A program made the position numbers and the translations under genes. From positions 682,001 through 746,000 of the forward strand of contig NZ_JALLPL010000001.1 of assembly GCF_023276355.1 (NCBI RefSeq): a stretch of DNA of 64,000 nt. The letters are read 5' to 3'. Below, in pieces: positions 43,591 to 54,685 of this stretch. Within the stretch, counting starts at the first letter, position 1. Each line of letters opens with the position of its first letter. The stretch is from Haloplanus sp. XH21. Lineage in GTDB: Archaea > Halobacteriota > Halobacteria > Halobacteriales > Haloferacaceae. The notes beneath the pieces are model-generated. The model was not told where the DNA came from, ran no database searches, and worked only from the letters and a program-made list of their open reading frames with translations.

Positions 43591-43767
43591 ATGGCCTCCG
43601 AGGGCGACCCGCGCGTGCTCTTCGTGATGAACGCCGTGCTGTCGTCGCTGTTCGCCGCCACCGTCGTCTGGGGGCTCTCGTTTCTCGATGTCGTGGCGTT
43701 CTCCCCGTGGACCGTCGCGTCGCTTGCGCTCCTCCTGATGGCGATCACGCACCTGGTGACGCGGTGA
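43591..43767 (+). CDS. Small two-helix membrane protein, unknown function
   Basis: 58 residues with two membrane helices, about 9-30 (VLFVMNAVLSSLFAATVVWG) and 36-55 (SPWTVASLALLLMAITHLV), and short polar ends. Such mini-proteins precede upp in a plausible shared orientation. A TTTAAG box near 43561-43566 is 27 bp upstream, supporting a leaderless start and a real gene. Confidence 0.7.
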   Translation: MASEGDPRVLFVMNAVLSSLFAATVVWGLSFLDVVAFSPWTVASLALLLMAITHLVTR

Positions 43768-43810
43768 GGGCGAACGCGCCGTAGGGGCTCTGCGACCGCC
43801 GATGTCGTCC

Positions 43811-43818
43811 ATTTATGG
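43811..43818 (+). promoter_or_regulatory. TATA-like box of upp
   Basis: ATTTATGG centred 27-28 bp upstream of the ATG at 43842, which decides that start over one nine codons upstream. Confidence 0.55.
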
Positions 43819-43841
43819 TTCTCGGTCGTTCGGGTGAGAGT

Positions 43842-44516
43842 ATGCCCATCGAAGACCGCGACGACGCACACCTCATCACTCACGCCCTCGCCAAGGACAC
43901 CCTGTCGAAGATCCGCGACGCCGACACCGAACAGGTCGCGTTCCGGAAGGGCCTGGTGAAGCTCGGCCGCATCTGCGGCTACGAGATCATCGACGGCGCG
44001 ATGGAGACGGAGTACGTTTCAATCGAGACGCCGATGGCGGAGACGACCGGCGAGCGCGTCAAAGGCCTCGACGATGTCGTCATCATCAACGTCCTCCGCG
44101 CGGCGACGCCGTTCGTCGAGGGCCTGCTGAAGGCGTTCCCCCGGGCCAAACAGGGCGTCATCAGCGCCGGCCGCGACGAGGAGGCCGGCATGGACGAGTC
44201 GGGTACTTTCCCCATCACCATCGACTACGTGAAACTCCCCGAGATCCACGAGGAAGACACCGTCATCGTCGCGGATCCGATGCTCGCCACGGGGTCGACG
44301 ATGTGTGCCGTCCTCGAGTACGTCCTCGACGACGCCGCCCCCGAGAACGTCTTCGTCCTCTCGGCAGTCAGCGCGCCGGACGGTCTGCTCCGCGTGCAGG
44401 AGGCCGTCCCCGAGGCCGACCTCCTCACCGTTGCCATCGACGACCACCTCGACGACGACGGCTTCATCGTTCCCGGGCTGGGCGACGCCGGCGACCGCGC
44501 CTTCCGGACGAAGTGA
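43842..44516 (+). CDS. upp: Uracil phosphoribosyltransferase
   Basis: Salvages uracil to UMP with PRPP. The 224-residue protein has the family loops: [15 protein letters not shown] with the flexible-loop region, [11 protein letters not shown], and the PRPP-binding [14 protein letters not shown] motif (about 145-158), ending in a [17 protein letters not shown] uracil-binding tail. Length and motifs are complete. The downstream 196-bp gap contains a perfect 16-bp palindrome and no gene. Confidence 0.96.
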   Translation: MPIEDRDDAHLITHALAKDTLSKIRDADTEQVAFRKGLVKLGRICGYEIIDGAMETEYVSIETPMAETTGERVKGLDDVVIINVLRAATPFVEGLLKAFPRAKQGVISAGRDEEAGMDESGTFPITIDYVKLPEIHEEDTVIVADPMLATGSTMCAVLEYVLDDAAPENVFVLSAVSAPDGLLRVQEAVPEADLLTVAIDDHLDDDGFIVPGLGDAGDRAFRTK

Positions 44517-44611
44517 CTCGTTCACAACCCCTTCGCTTCACGTCGAAAACAGACTGACTGCGGCGCGTTTTCACCCGATAGCATCTCGACCGAAGCCGAC
44601 CCCCGGAGTGA

Positions 44612-44627
44612 TCCGGAGCGCTCCGGA
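44612..44627. repeat. Perfect 16-bp palindrome downstream of upp
   Basis: TCCGGAGCGCTCCGGA reads identically on both strands, preceded by another CCGGAG. It lies between the convergent upp and IMPACT genes. It could be a transcription-end hairpin, a protein site, or a chance feature of GC-rich DNA. No gene is supported in 44517-44712. Confidence 0.4.
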
Positions 44628-44712
44628 GTTATCCCATAGTAGCCTTCGCAAGTCAGTGCATACCAGATCGCAGTACGCGTGCGATCAGGTGTGCAACCAG
44701 TTCCAAACGCAA

Positions 44713-45321
44713 CTACAACTCCACTCGTCCACTCGTCGCACTCCGCAGGCGGTCCCGGAGGGCGTCGGCGTCGTCGACGGGCACCCGCACTTCGAAGGTC
44801 ACCTGCGCCTCGTAGGCCGCGTCGAAATCGACGCCCTCGCTCTCCAGGATGCCGCGAACGGTGCCCGAGTCGTCGTACTCGACGGTGACCGTGAGCCGTT
44901 CGTGGGGGCGCTCCTCGACGACGCCCGCGGCGTCGACGGCGTCGCTCACGCCGCGAGCGTACGCCCGCGCGAGGCCGCCGACGCCGAGGTTGACGCCGCC
45001 GTAGTAGCGGGTCACCACGGCGACGACGTTTCGCACGTCGCGCTGGACGAGGACGTTCAGCGCGGGCTTGCCCGCCGATCCCGAGGGCTCGCCGTCGTCG
45101 CTCGCCCACTCGCGGAGCATCTCCCCGCCGCCCTCCTCCGCCGGCACCCGGTAGGACGGGACGTTGTGAGTCGCGTCGGCGTACGCCTCGCGCACCTCGC
45201 TGACGAACGCCTCGGCGGCGTCGACGGACTCCGCGGGCGCGACGTGGCCGATGAACTCCGAGCCCTTCACCTCGAAGTCGGCCTGGGCGTGCGCCGCGAC
45301 CGTGCGGTACGCGTCGGCCAT
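44713..45321 (-). CDS. IMPACT/YigZ family protein (UPF0029)
   Basis: 202 residues. The N-terminal domain has the family block VVAVVTRYYGGVNLGVGGLARAYARG (about 98-122) and a preceding GEPSGSAGKPALNVL; the C-terminal DUF1949-like domain covers about 130-200. Eukaryotic IMPACT modulates Gcn2 activation; the prokaryotic role is unclear, possibly translation-related. Its start overlaps the ACT-domain gene by one base (stop and start share it), so the two are translationally coupled. Confidence 0.9.
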   Translation of the reverse strand: MADAYRTVAAHAQADFEVKGSEFIGHVAPAESVDAAEAFVSEVREAYADATHNVPSYRVPAEEGGGEMLREWASDDGEPSGSAGKPALNVLVQRDVRNVVAVVTRYYGGVNLGVGGLARAYARGVSDAVDAAGVVEERPHERLTVTVEYDDSGTVRGILESEGVDFDAAYEAQVTFEVRVPVDDADALRDRLRSATSGRVEL

Positions 45322-45821
45322 CAGAACTCGACCCGGCGAACGTACGGCAGTTCGCGGATCTCGACGAGCAGGTCACCCGGCAGCGTGGTGTCGGTGATGA
45401 TGTAGAGTTTCGGATCGTCGACGAACTCCGGGTCCTCGCTGATGACCTGCCGGATCGAGATGTCGCGGTCGGCGATGGCCGCGGTCACCTCCGCGACGAT
45501 ACCGGATTCGGTCTCGTCGTCGACCCAGACGGTCAGGACGGTCAGATCGAGGACAGGAGCCAGGTCCATCAGGCTCGGGATGGCGGTGATGTTCTGGAAG
45601 ATGCGGCGGAGTTCGGGGTCGTCGAGGATGGCGTCGGTCGTCGAGTCGATCACCCGGCGGTCGACGCCGATCTCACGGGCGATCCCCGTGTTGGGAATCT
45701 CGATGCCGCCGGAGACGACCCGCCCCTCGTCGTTGACGGAAAAGCCCCGTTCGAGCAGGAGGCGGATCACCTCCTGCTGGCTGGGACTCCCCTCGAACTT
45801 CTCCATGATCTCGTCGAACAT
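45321..45821 (-). CDS. ACT-domain protein with N-terminal HTH-like region (amino-acid metabolism regulator)
   Basis: 166 residues. The N-terminal part (QQEVIRLLLERGFSVNDEGRV and IPNTGIAREIGVDRRVIDSTTDAIL) resembles a helix-turn-helix; the C-terminal half (LTVLTVWVDDETESGIVAEV) is an ACT domain, the ligand-binding module for amino acids. Such proteins are annotated as amino-acid-responsive regulators in euryarchaea. GAGTATATG on the minus strand is about 28 bp before the ATG. The amino acid sensed and the targets are unknown; the surrounding serine, glycine, threonine and histidine genes are candidates. Confidence 0.83.
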   Translation of the reverse strand: MFDEIMEKFEGSPSQQEVIRLLLERGFSVNDEGRVVSGGIEIPNTGIAREIGVDRRVIDSTTDAILDDPELRRIFQNITAIPSLMDLAPVLDLTVLTVWVDDETESGIVAEVTAAIADRDISIRQVISEDPEFVDDPKLYIITDTTLPGDLLVEIRELPYVRRVEF

Positions 45822-45918
45822 TCGTTGCTGGCCGTTGGCCGGCGCGCCTCATATACTCTCGGCCACGGGGCCGTCCGTCGGCCAAACGCTTACGGCGATG
45901 TCACGCGTCCGGGCCACC

Positions 45919-46881
45919 ATGCCCGACACCGTCGTCTTCATCGACCACACGTTCGACGACCTCGACATCGAACGGGAGATCCTCTCAGACGTCGACCTGA
46001 TCGACGGCGAGGCGACCGACGAACCCCTCACGGACCTCGTCGCCGGCGCCGACGCCGTCATCGTGATGTACGAGACGGTCGACGGCGACCTCCTCGACGC
46101 CATGCCCGACTGCCAGATCGTCTCGCGAACGGGCATCGGCATCGACAACGTCGACCTCGACGCGGCGACCGAGCGCGGCGTCTACGTCGCGAACGTGCCC
46201 GACTACTGCATCCCGGAGGTGTCGGACCACACCATCGCGCTCATGCTCGCGCTGGAGCGCAAAATCGTCGATTACAACGACCGGGTGCGGAACCGCGAGT
46301 GGGACGTCTTCGCCGGACGAACGATGCACCGCCTGTCCGACCAGACGCTCGGCCTGGTCGCGTTCGGCGACATCGCCCGCGCCGTCTGTGAGAAGGCGAC
46401 GGTGCTCGGAATGGACGTGTTGGCCCACGACCCCTATCTCGATCCGGCCGAGGTGGGTGACACCGACGCCACGCTGGTCGACGACCTCTCGACGCTCCTC
46501 GCCGAGTCCGACGTCGTCTCGGTCCACAGCCCGCTCACTCCCCAGACCGAGGGACTGATCGGTGCCGACGAACTGGCGACGATGAAGGAGTCGGCGTTCC
46601 TCGTCAACACCGCCCGCGGCGGCATCGTCGACGAGGACGCTCTAGCCGCAGCGGTCGAGTCGGGCTCTATCGCCGGCGCCGGCTTGGACGTTCTCGCGTC
46701 CGAGCCACCGGCCGACGACTCGCCGCTGCTCGACCTGGACGGGGTGATTCTGACGCCTCACGCCGCCTTCAACTCCGCCGAGAGCGTCGTCGAACTGCGA
46801 GAGAAAGCCGCCCGTAACGTCAAGCAGGTCCTCGACGGCGACGTGCCGGAGTATCTGGTGAACGAACGCGTCCTCGACTAG
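45919..46881 (+). CDS. D-2-hydroxyacid dehydrogenase-family protein (CtBP-like)
   Basis: 320 residues. Catalytic residues are placed as in the family: Arg in VNTARGGIVDE, Glu in LDVLASEPP and His in ILTPHAAFNS. The nucleotide loop is unusual: the first and third glycines of GxGxxG are alanines (LVAFGDIARAV), so cofactor binding may differ. It ends in a CtBP-like tail (VPEYLVNERVLD). The physiological 2-hydroxyacid is unknown. A CGCTTACG box about 27 bp upstream supports the start; it converges on a small HTH gene with a 4-base overlap. Confidence 0.88.
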   Translation: MPDTVVFIDHTFDDLDIEREILSDVDLIDGEATDEPLTDLVAGADAVIVMYETVDGDLLDAMPDCQIVSRTGIGIDNVDLDAATERGVYVANVPDYCIPEVSDHTIALMLALERKIVDYNDRVRNREWDVFAGRTMHRLSDQTLGLVAFGDIARAVCEKATVLGMDVLAHDPYLDPAEVGDTDATLVDDLSTLLAESDVVSVHSPLTPQTEGLIGADELATMKESAFLVNTARGGIVDEDALAAAVESGSIAGAGLDVLASEPPADDSPLLDLDGVILTPHAAFNSAESVVELREKAARNVKQVLDGDVPEYLVNERVLD

Positions 46882-47117
46882 GCGGCGTCGAGCAGCCGTC
46901 CGCGTGCGCGGCCCTCGTCGGCCAGCACGACCCGGTCGGAGCCCTCCAGGCGGCGGACGATGCCCTTCTCGTCCAGATACCGCACTGTCGTCAACACGGT
47001 CAACAGCGGCAGTCGGAGTCGCTCGGCGATGTGGTCCGGCGTGTCGTCCCCGACGCGCTGGAGGTACAACACGACCAGTTTCGACGTATCGCTTTCGAGC
47101 GTGTCGAACGCCTGCAT
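46878..47117 (-). CDS. Small winged-helix DNA-binding protein
   Basis: 79 residues, essentially one winged helix: DTSKLVVLYLQRVGDDTPDHIAERLRLPLLTVLTTVRYLDEKG (about 10-52) followed by a short wing RLEGSDRVVLADEG. TTATTTG on the minus strand about 27 bp upstream supports the ATG at 47117. Likely a transcriptional regulator, target unknown. No sensor domain. Confidence 0.75.
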   Translation of the reverse strand: MQAFDTLESDTSKLVVLYLQRVGDDTPDHIAERLRLPLLTVLTTVRYLDEKGIVRRLEGSDRVVLADEGRARGRLLDAA

Positions 47118-47199
47118 ACGTGTGCTCTCTCCGGGCGTGCTCAAATAAGTAACGACGGGTGTCGAAAGAGAGTACGACAGCAGTTGTGACGAACACCTG

Positions 47200-47784
47200 T
47201 CACAGCTCGCCTTTCGTGCTCGGCGTGTCGGACCGCCGGTCGTCGATGCGCGTGGCGTCGTCGAGCGTCCGCGCGAGCGCCTTGAACAGCGCCTCCACCT
47301 CGTGGTGGGCGTTCTCGCCCGCGATCTCCGCGTGGAGCGTGAGGCCGCCCGCTGTCGCCAGCGACCGGGCGAAATGTCGCGCCATGACGCTCGTGAACTC
47401 GCCGACGCGCTCCTCGGAGAACTCGCCCTCGAACCGGAAGAGCGGGCGCCCGCTCACGTCGACCACGACGCTCGCCACGGCCTCGTCCAGCGGCACCCGG
47501 CGGTCGGCGAACCGGCGGATGCCCCGCTTGTCGCCCAGGGCGTCGTCGAACGCCGCGCCGAGGACGAGCGCCACGTCCTCGACGGTGTGGTGGTCGTCGA
47601 TGTTCAGGTCGCCGTCACACTCCACCGTGAGGTCGAACAGGCCGTGTTTGGCGAACGATTCGAGCATGTGGTCGAAAAAGCCGATGCCGGTGTCGACGCG
47701 GGCGTCGCCGTCGCCGTCCACGTCGAGCGTCAGGTCGATGGTCGTCTCCGCGGTTTCGCGGGTTCGGGCGGCCGTGCGGTCCAT
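47200..47784 (-). CDS. hisB: Imidazoleglycerol-phosphate dehydratase
   Basis: Histidine biosynthesis, dehydration to imidazole-acetol phosphate. The 194-residue protein has the duplicated fold and the manganese-binding histidine motifs: [16 protein letters not shown] (about 34-49), [13 protein letters not shown] (about 63-75) and [14 protein letters not shown] (about 155-168). It lacks a fused phosphatase, as in archaea generally. It lies downstream of hisA on the same strand with a 37-base gap, probably one transcript. Confidence 0.95.
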   Translation of the reverse strand: MDRTAARTRETAETTIDLTLDVDGDGDARVDTGIGFFDHMLESFAKHGLFDLTVECDGDLNIDDHHTVEDVALVLGAAFDDALGDKRGIRRFADRRVPLDEAVASVVVDVSGRPLFRFEGEFSEERVGEFTSVMARHFARSLATAGGLTLHAEIAGENAHHEVEALFKALARTLDDATRIDDRRSDTPSTKGEL

Positions 47785-47821
47785 ACGCGACCCTCTCGCG
47801 GCGTGCGTAAGTCGGTTGCGT

Positions 47822-48544
47822 CTAGGCGTCCAGCGCGTCTTCGAGCGTGAACGCCCCCTCGTACAGCGCGGTGCCGACGACCACCGCCGCGGCGCCCGCC
47901 TCGCGGCACGCTCGCACGTCGTCCAGCGAGGCGACGCCCCCGCTGGCGACCACGGGGATGTCCACCGCTCCCGCGAGACGTTCGATGCGGTCGGTGCGCA
48001 CGCCTTCCAGGCGACCCTCCACGTCGACATCGGTAAAGAGGATGGCGCCCGCACCCAGGTCCGCGTACCGTTCGGCGGCGTCGATGGGATCCAGTCCCGT
48101 CCCTTCGGTCCACCCCGAGACGACCACCTCGCCGCCTTTCGCGTCGAGACTCACCATCACGCTCTCCGGATACTGCTCGCTGATCTCGGCGACGATGTCG
48201 GGGTCCTCGACGGCGGCCGTTCCGAGGATCACGCGGTCGACGCCGCGGTCAAGCAGGGACGCCGCGTCGTCGACGGTGCGGATACCGCCCCCGAGTTGGA
48301 TCGGCACGTCCACCGCGTCGACGATGGCCTCGACGGCCGCGGCGTTCGCCCGTTCGCCCTCGAAGGCGCCGTCCAGGTCGACCAGATGCAGGGTGCGCGC
48401 GCCGGCGTCGACCCACCGCTCGGCGGCCTCGACGGGGTCGCCGTAGCGTTTCTCGGTGCCGCGCTCGCCCTGAACCAGTTGCACGACCTCGCCGTCCTGC
48501 ATGTCGACCGCCGGGATGACCTCGAACGTCGAAAACTGCGTCAT
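47822..48544 (-). CDS. hisA: ProFAR isomerase (HisA)
   Basis: 240 residues, a half-symmetric (beta/alpha)8 barrel. The two catalytic aspartates lie in [15 protein letters not shown] (about 14-28) and [13 protein letters not shown], and phosphate loops in [15 protein letters not shown] and [15 protein letters not shown]. Converts ProFAR to PRFAR in histidine synthesis. Divergent from the glmM-type gene 100 bases away. HisF and HisH are not in this window. Confidence 0.95.
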   Translation of the reverse strand: MTQFSTFEVIPAVDMQDGEVVQLVQGERGTEKRYGDPVEAAERWVDAGARTLHLVDLDGAFEGERANAAAVEAIVDAVDVPIQLGGGIRTVDDAASLLDRGVDRVILGTAAVEDPDIVAEISEQYPESVMVSLDAKGGEVVVSGWTEGTGLDPIDAAERYADLGAGAILFTDVDVEGRLEGVRTDRIERLAGAVDIPVVASGGVASLDDVRACREAGAAAVVVGTALYEGAFTLEDALDA

Positions 48545-48644
48545 ACGGGCTCTGGACGGGGCGGCGGCCTAAACCCACCGTTCCGACCGATTGGCGGCGC
48601 GCGGTCGGAACGGATTTGTGGCCCGCGCGCCGACCACTGCTCGA

Positions 48645-50021
48645 ATGCAACTGTTCGGCTCGAGTGGCACCCGTGGTGTCGTCGGCGAGGAGTTCACGCC
48701 CGACCTCGTCCGACGGGTCGCGAGCGCCGCGGCCACCGTCTGGGACGCCGACCGCGTCGCCGTCGCCCGCGACACCCGCCTCTCGGGTGAACCCCTCGCT
48801 GACGTGGCCGCTGGCACCCTCGCCAGCGCCGGCGTCGACGTGGACCGGCTGGGCGTGGTGCCCACGCCAGGCGTCGCCCACTACTGCGAGACGGCGGGCG
48901 TCCCTGCCGTTCTCCTCACCGCCTCGCACAACCCACCGGCGTACAACGGCGTCAAACTCGTCGGCGCCGACGGGACGGAACTCTCGGTCGATGGCTACGA
49001 ACGCGTCGAGGAACACGTCCTCGCCGACACCGACACCCTCGCGCCGTGGGATGGTGTGGGGACGACCCGCCTCGTTGATGGCGTCAACGACGACTATCGC
49101 GCGGCCCTCTGCGCTGGCGTCGACCGGGACGCTATCGCGGCCGCCGACCTCACCGTCGCCCTCGACCCCGGCCACGGCGCGGGCGCACTCGTCTCGCCCG
49201 AATTCTTCCGCGAACTCGGCTGCGCCGTCCGCACGGTCAACGCCGATCCGGACGGTCACTTCCCGGGCCGCGACCCCGAACCCGTCGCCGAGAACTTGAC
49301 CGCGCTCCGGCGTCTCGTCCGCTCGACCGACGCCGACGTGGGCATCGCGCACGACGGCGACGCCGATCGCGCGATCTTCGTCGACGAGCGCGGCGCGTTC
49401 ATCGACGGCGACACCTCCTTCGCGGCGCTCGCGGCCGGCGAACTCGACGCTGGCGATGTCGTCGTCACCGCGGTCAACGTCTCCCAGCGACTCGTGGACG
49501 TCGTCGCCGACGCGGGCGCGGACCTCGACCTCACGCCCATCGGCTCGACGCACATCATCACGCGCGTCGGCGAGCGACAGCGCGCGGGCGAGACGGTCCC
49601 CATCGCCGGCGAGGGCAACGGCGGGGTGTTCTTCCCCGACTACCGCCTCACTCGCGACGGCGCGTACACCGCCGCGAAGTTCCTCGAACGCCTCGCCCGC
49701 GTCGACGCACCCGCCAGCGAGGTGGTCGCACCCTACACCGACTACCACTTCGTCCGCGAGAACGTCGGCTACGACACCGACGCCGAGCGTGATCGGTTAC
49801 TCGGCGCTGCCGAGGCCTACGCCCGCGACGCCGACGCCGACCTCGACACCACCGACGGCTACCGCCTCGATTTCGGCGACGCGTGGCTCCTCGTCCGTCC
49901 CAGCGGCACCGAACCGAAGATCCGCATCTACGCGGAGGCCCGTGACGCCGACCGCGCGGCCGACCTCGCCGGCGACCTCCGCCGCCACCTCGACGACGCG
50001 CGCCTAACCGATGTCTTCTAG
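48645..50021 (+). CDS. glmM: Phosphoglucosamine/phosphohexose mutase
   Basis: 458 residues, alpha-D-phosphohexomutase family. The phosphoserine loop is TASHNPPAYNGVKL (about 90-103), the metal loop DGDADRAIFVDERG (about 239-252), sugar-binding AGEGNGGVFFPDYR and the phosphate-binding RPSGTEPKIRIYAEA near the C-terminus are all present. The NGGVFFP segment fits the GlmM/archaeal phosphomannomutase group; exact sugar specificity is open. The ATG at 48645 has a GGATTTGT box about 28 bp upstream. The end overlaps the convergent coiled-coil gene by 18 bases. Confidence 0.92.
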   Translation: MQLFGSSGTRGVVGEEFTPDLVRRVASAAATVWDADRVAVARDTRLSGEPLADVAAGTLASAGVDVDRLGVVPTPGVAHYCETAGVPAVLLTASHNPPAYNGVKLVGADGTELSVDGYERVEEHVLADTDTLAPWDGVGTTRLVDGVNDDYRAALCAGVDRDAIAAADLTVALDPGHGAGALVSPEFFRELGCAVRTVNADPDGHFPGRDPEPVAENLTALRRLVRSTDADVGIAHDGDADRAIFVDERGAFIDGDTSFAALAAGELDAGDVVVTAVNVSQRLVDVVADAGADLDLTPIGSTHIITRVGERQRAGETVPIAGEGNGGVFFPDYRLTRDGAYTAAKFLERLARVDAPASEVVAPYTDYHFVRENVGYDTDAERDRLLGAAEAYARDADADLDTTDGYRLDFGDAWLLVRPSGTEPKIRIYAEARDADRAADLAGDLRRHLDDARLTDVF

Positions 50022-51134
50022 CGCCGCTTGCAACCGCTCCCGCTCGTCGCGGGCGGCCGTCAGTTCTTCCTCGACCGCGCCCCGCTCCAGACGGTCGCGT
50101 TCGTCCGCCATCAACTCGTCGCGGGCGAGCGCCGTCTCGCGCAGGCGACCGTAGTCCACGCGGTCGGGTAACGTGCGCAGCGTCCGTGCCCGCGAAACCA
50201 CGGAATCGGGCGCGAACCGGGCGACGACGGAGACGAGTTCCGCGGCGCGGTGTCGGAGCGTGCCCGCCTCCGGCGGCGGCCACGACACGATCAGTGGCTC
50301 GGCGTCGAGTCGCTCCAGGTAGGTCCGGTGGGTCGCGACGCGCGTCCGGAGCGCGGTCGGATCGTCGACGTAGTGCGAGCGCTTCGAGTCGGAGTAGTCG
50401 GCGTACTCGAGCAGCGTCGGGATCGGTTCCTCGCCGGCCGGCTTCGACTCGACGTACTCCCGCAGCGCCGACGGCGGTGGACGGAAGGCGGCGAGCGGAT
50501 ACGCCTCACTCGCGTCGACGACGCGGAACACCTCGCGAGCGCTCGCCTCGCCTTTGAACGTCGTCCACGACTCTTCGACCGCTTCGTTGTACGCCTCGAT
50601 CGGCTCTCGCAGGCGCTCGACGGGGGCGTCCAGATCCGCTTCGCCGAGCCGTTGCAGACGCTCTAACGTCTCGATGCGCTCGTCCAACTCCTGGAGTCGG
50701 CGGCGGGCGTCGCGCTTTGCGGCCTCGTAGCGCTCGACTGCGGCCTCGCGGTCGTCGAGGAGGGACACGAGGTCCGCGGCGGGGTCGAGTGCGTCACGCG
50801 CCCGGTCGAAATCCGATTCGCTGAGCCGGCGCTGATCCAGGATGTCGTTGGCTTCCTCGAACGCGTTCCGTGCCGGGAGGTCATCGTCGAGTCCGTCGAC
50901 GAGTTCCACGAACTGCTCCTGGAACTCGACGAAGGCGGCGAAGTCGCCCGTGCCGGTCGCGCGCTCCTCGTAGCGTTCGAGGAGGTCCGTCGCCTCGCGG
51001 TAGGCCGTCGCGACCGCTTGAAGGCGCTCCTCGCCGTGGTCCTCGACGGCCGCGCGGGCCGACTCCAGGCGTTCGCGGGCCGTCCGCAGCGCCGCGGCGT
51101 CGTCCCCGTCCGATTGGAGGTCTTCGACGCTCAT
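50004..51134 (-). CDS. Long coiled-coil haloarchaeal protein, unknown function (possibly DUF7118)
   Basis: 376 residues, highly charged. Residues about 15-200 are predicted nearly continuous helix or coiled coil ([20 protein letters not shown] and onwards); a more compact part follows ([40 protein letters not shown]), and the C-terminus is again coiled coil. From memory it fits the haloarchaeal DUF7118 family, unverified. Its start overlaps the end of hisI by 4 bases, so it is in an operon with hisI; a structural or DNA-associated role is only a guess. Confidence 0.78.
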   Translation of the reverse strand: MSVEDLQSDGDDAAALRTARERLESARAAVEDHGEERLQAVATAYREATDLLERYEERATGTGDFAAFVEFQEQFVELVDGLDDDLPARNAFEEANDILDQRRLSESDFDRARDALDPAADLVSLLDDREAAVERYEAAKRDARRRLQELDERIETLERLQRLGEADLDAPVERLREPIEAYNEAVEESWTTFKGEASAREVFRVVDASEAYPLAAFRPPPSALREYVESKPAGEEPIPTLLEYADYSDSKRSHYVDDPTALRTRVATHRTYLERLDAEPLIVSWPPPEAGTLRHRAAELVSVVARFAPDSVVSRARTLRTLPDRVDYGRLRETALARDELMADERDRLERGAVEEELTAARDERERLQAALEDIG

Positions 51135-51496
51135 TCGTCGTACACGTCGTCGGGGTCGAAGACGCGTTCGCCGACGGTCTCCCCCTCGACGGTCCGGTGG
51201 AAACACGAGCGGTAGCCGGTGTGGCAGGCGCCGCCCCTCTGGTCGATCAGATACAGGAGGGCGTCGGCGTCACAGTCGACCCGTATCTCCTCGATTTCTT
51301 GCGTGTGGCCGCTCGTCGCGCCCTTTTCCCAGAGTTCGTCACGGCTCCGAGAGTAGTAGTGGGCACGCCCCGTCTCGCGGGTGCGTTCGAGCGCCTCGGG
51401 CGAGACGTACGCCAGCATCAACACCTCGCCGGAGTCGGCGTCCTGTGCGACGGCGGGGACGAGGCCGTCGGAACCGAAATCAACGTCGACGGTCAT
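51131..51496 (-). CDS. hisI: Phosphoribosyl-AMP cyclohydrolase
   Basis: 121 residues, third step of histidine synthesis, opening the adenine ring. Metal ligands: the [26 protein letters not shown] block (about 79-104) has the magnesium-binding D-x-D-x-D and zinc-binding Cys residues. [28 protein letters not shown] is typical. It is the stand-alone archaeal form without HisE. The following gene overlaps by 4 bases. Confidence 0.95.
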   Translation of the reverse strand: MTVDVDFGSDGLVPAVAQDADSGEVLMLAYVSPEALERTRETGRAHYYSRSRDELWEKGATSGHTQEIEEIRVDCDADALLYLIDQRGGACHTGYRSCFHRTVEGETVGERVFDPDDVYDE

Positions 51497-51543
51497 GCCC
51501 GATGCTGGGCGTCTCCCCCGATAGGTCTTGTGTCGGAGCGGCG

Positions 51544-52494
51544 TCACACCGCACCGATGGCGCGCAACAGGGCAAACAACAGGTCGCCGTACGTCAGCGC
51601 GACACACAGGCCGACGAAGAGCGGGACGATGAACGGGATGCCCGGCGATATCCACACCGTCTCCCGCTCGGTCACGACGCGCAACCCCTCGCGGAGCGTC
51701 TCCGGCGTCGTGCCGTAGGCGCTCCCTTCGATTTCGTCGAGGAAGCGTGCGGCCGCCCAGGGGTCGTCGACAGCGCGCTCTTCGCCACCGTCGGTCGCCA
51801 CCGCCCCGTCGGTCGGCTCGTGCGTCTCGCCGACGCTCTCTGGGTCGCGGAACCGTTCCGGGTCGTCACGCAGTTCCGCGAGCGTGACCCCACGCCAGCG
51901 CAGGTACATCCGGAGCGCGTCGATGTCGAGCCCCTGGCGCGTGACTCCTTCCGTCGTCTCGAACAGGCGGCCGTGTTCGGCCGGGAGCGCCGCCACGTCC
52001 ACCCGGCGCCCCAGGAACATGATCGGTGCCCAGTCGCCACGGAGGGCGTTGCGAACGGTGAGATAGACGGGGTAGGTCATGCCGACGAGGACGGCGTTCG
52101 TCAGGATGGTCAGCGAGAACACGCCGAGCGTGGTCACCACCGCGGGGTAGGCGCCGGTGGAGAGGTAGAACACCGGAGAGGTGGGAAAGAGGACGGCCAG
52201 CGCCATCAGCGCCTTGGCGTCGGCGCCGCCGACCCCGCCGAACCACCAGAGGCCGTAGGCGAGCGGGACGATGACGAGGATGCTGATCCCCACGCGGATG
52301 AGAAAGAGGCGATCACCGATTCCCGCGACGGGGAGGTGGGCGCGGGCGTCCCAGAGGAGCGTGAGCAGGCCGATGGCGAACAGCGGATACCAGAGCCGAT
52401 TCGGCAGGCGACGGGTGCGCACGTCGCGCCAGGCCGCCCAGCCGAAGGCCGGCACGGCGAGCAGGCGCAACAGGTCGGTCGGCTCCGCGATCAT
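51544..52494 (-). CDS. pibD: Prepilin/prearchaellin peptidase (PibD/FlaK-type, A24)
   Basis: 316 residues, aspartic membrane protease that removes leader peptides from archaellins and pilins. Catalytic aspartates are D24 in [11 protein letters not shown] and D92 in the GGADAK motif. About five membrane segments in the first 150 residues and one at the end; a soluble cytoplasmic stretch of about 120 residues (160-280), acidic and partly disordered, separates them. CCTAATT about 28 bp upstream supports the ATG at 52494. No archaellin genes are near. Confidence 0.9.
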   Translation of the reverse strand: MIAEPTDLLRLLAVPAFGWAAWRDVRTRRLPNRLWYPLFAIGLLTLLWDARAHLPVAGIGDRLFLIRVGISILVIVPLAYGLWWFGGVGGADAKALMALAVLFPTSPVFYLSTGAYPAVVTTLGVFSLTILTNAVLVGMTYPVYLTVRNALRGDWAPIMFLGRRVDVAALPAEHGRLFETTEGVTRQGLDIDALRMYLRWRGVTLAELRDDPERFRDPESVGETHEPTDGAVATDGGEERAVDDPWAAARFLDEIEGSAYGTTPETLREGLRVVTERETVWISPGIPFIVPLFVGLCVALTYGDLLFALLRAIGAV

Positions 52495-52598
52495 GGTCCG
52501 GTAGGCGCGGGGCACGGAATTAGGGTTTCCGGCTCGGCGGTGCGGTCGCTACGTGGGTGGCGTCGAAAAAATGGGGGTCGAATGGCTGCGTGTCCGCG

Positions 52599-52988
52599 TT
52601 AGATAACGCGGTTCTGCAGGTAGTCGAGGTGTTTCGCGTTGTAGACGAGCTTGATCTCGTCGGCGGCGGGGCTGCCGATGCAGGTCAGCCGCACGTCCTT
52701 CTCCTCGACTTCCTCGTCCGAGAGGATCTGCTGCATGTCCATGTCGAGGTCGCCCTCCTGAACGATGGCAGCACAGTTCGCACACGCGCCAGCGCGGCAC
52801 GAGAAGGGCCAGTCATAGCCCTGGGCCTCGGCCGCTTCGAGGACGTACTCGCCCTCGTTGACCTCGAGACTGCCGTAGTCCACGTCTTCGAGACCGGCGT
52901 CAGCAGCCTTCTCGAAGAGGTCGTCATCGTCCATTTCCCAGCCGTGATCGTCCAGCACTTCGTAGTTGAGGTATTCTACCGTGGGCAT
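52599..52988 (-). CDS. fer: 2Fe-2S ferredoxin, halobacterial type
   Basis: 129 residues. The plant-type cluster motif is complete: C64-x4-C69-x2-C72 and C103. The N-terminal 45-residue acidic helical insert is the haloarchaeal signature. It is the general electron carrier for 2-oxoacid:ferredoxin oxidoreductases and other enzymes, and could serve nitrite reductase. A GTCTAATG box centred 27 bp upstream fits leaderless expression. Confidence 0.96.
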   Translation of the reverse strand: MPTVEYLNYEVLDDHGWEMDDDDLFEKAADAGLEDVDYGSLEVNEGEYVLEAAEAQGYDWPFSCRAGACANCAAIVQEGDLDMDMQQILSDEEVEEKDVRLTCIGSPAADEIKLVYNAKHLDYLQNRVI

Positions 52989-53157
52989 CAGGCGAATTGT
53001 TGCGTGGCCACCCCATTAGACTTTGCTGTTCGGCGAAGCCTTGTCGACGGATCGGCCGCCGAACGTGTTCGATTCGACTGGCGTCGCTCCGATCCGTGCA
53101 CCTTTTGACGGGAAACGAGCGTGATATCGACACCAACACAACGACCGCGGCGTCGCG

Positions 53158-54582
<1,425 letters not shown>

Positions 54583-54610
54583 CGTTGGTACACGTCGGGT
54601 GGCCCCTGGT

Positions 54611-54618
54611 TATAAAAA
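54611..54618 (-). promoter_or_regulatory. TATA box of lpdA
   Basis: TTTTTATA on the minus strand, centred about 31 bp upstream of the lpdA ATG; one of the clearest TATA boxes here. Confidence 0.6.
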
Positions 54619-54685
54619 CTGGCAGGATTGGGGGGATACTTCTAGCGGCAGCAGTTTGAAACCATCCGCGTCGCCCCTAGGTTCT

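Noticed and set aside
44522-44712. Minus-strand open frame tail downstream of the IMPACT gene
   Set aside because: It is the out-of-frame continuation of a shadow of the IMPACT gene, with no start or domain of its own.
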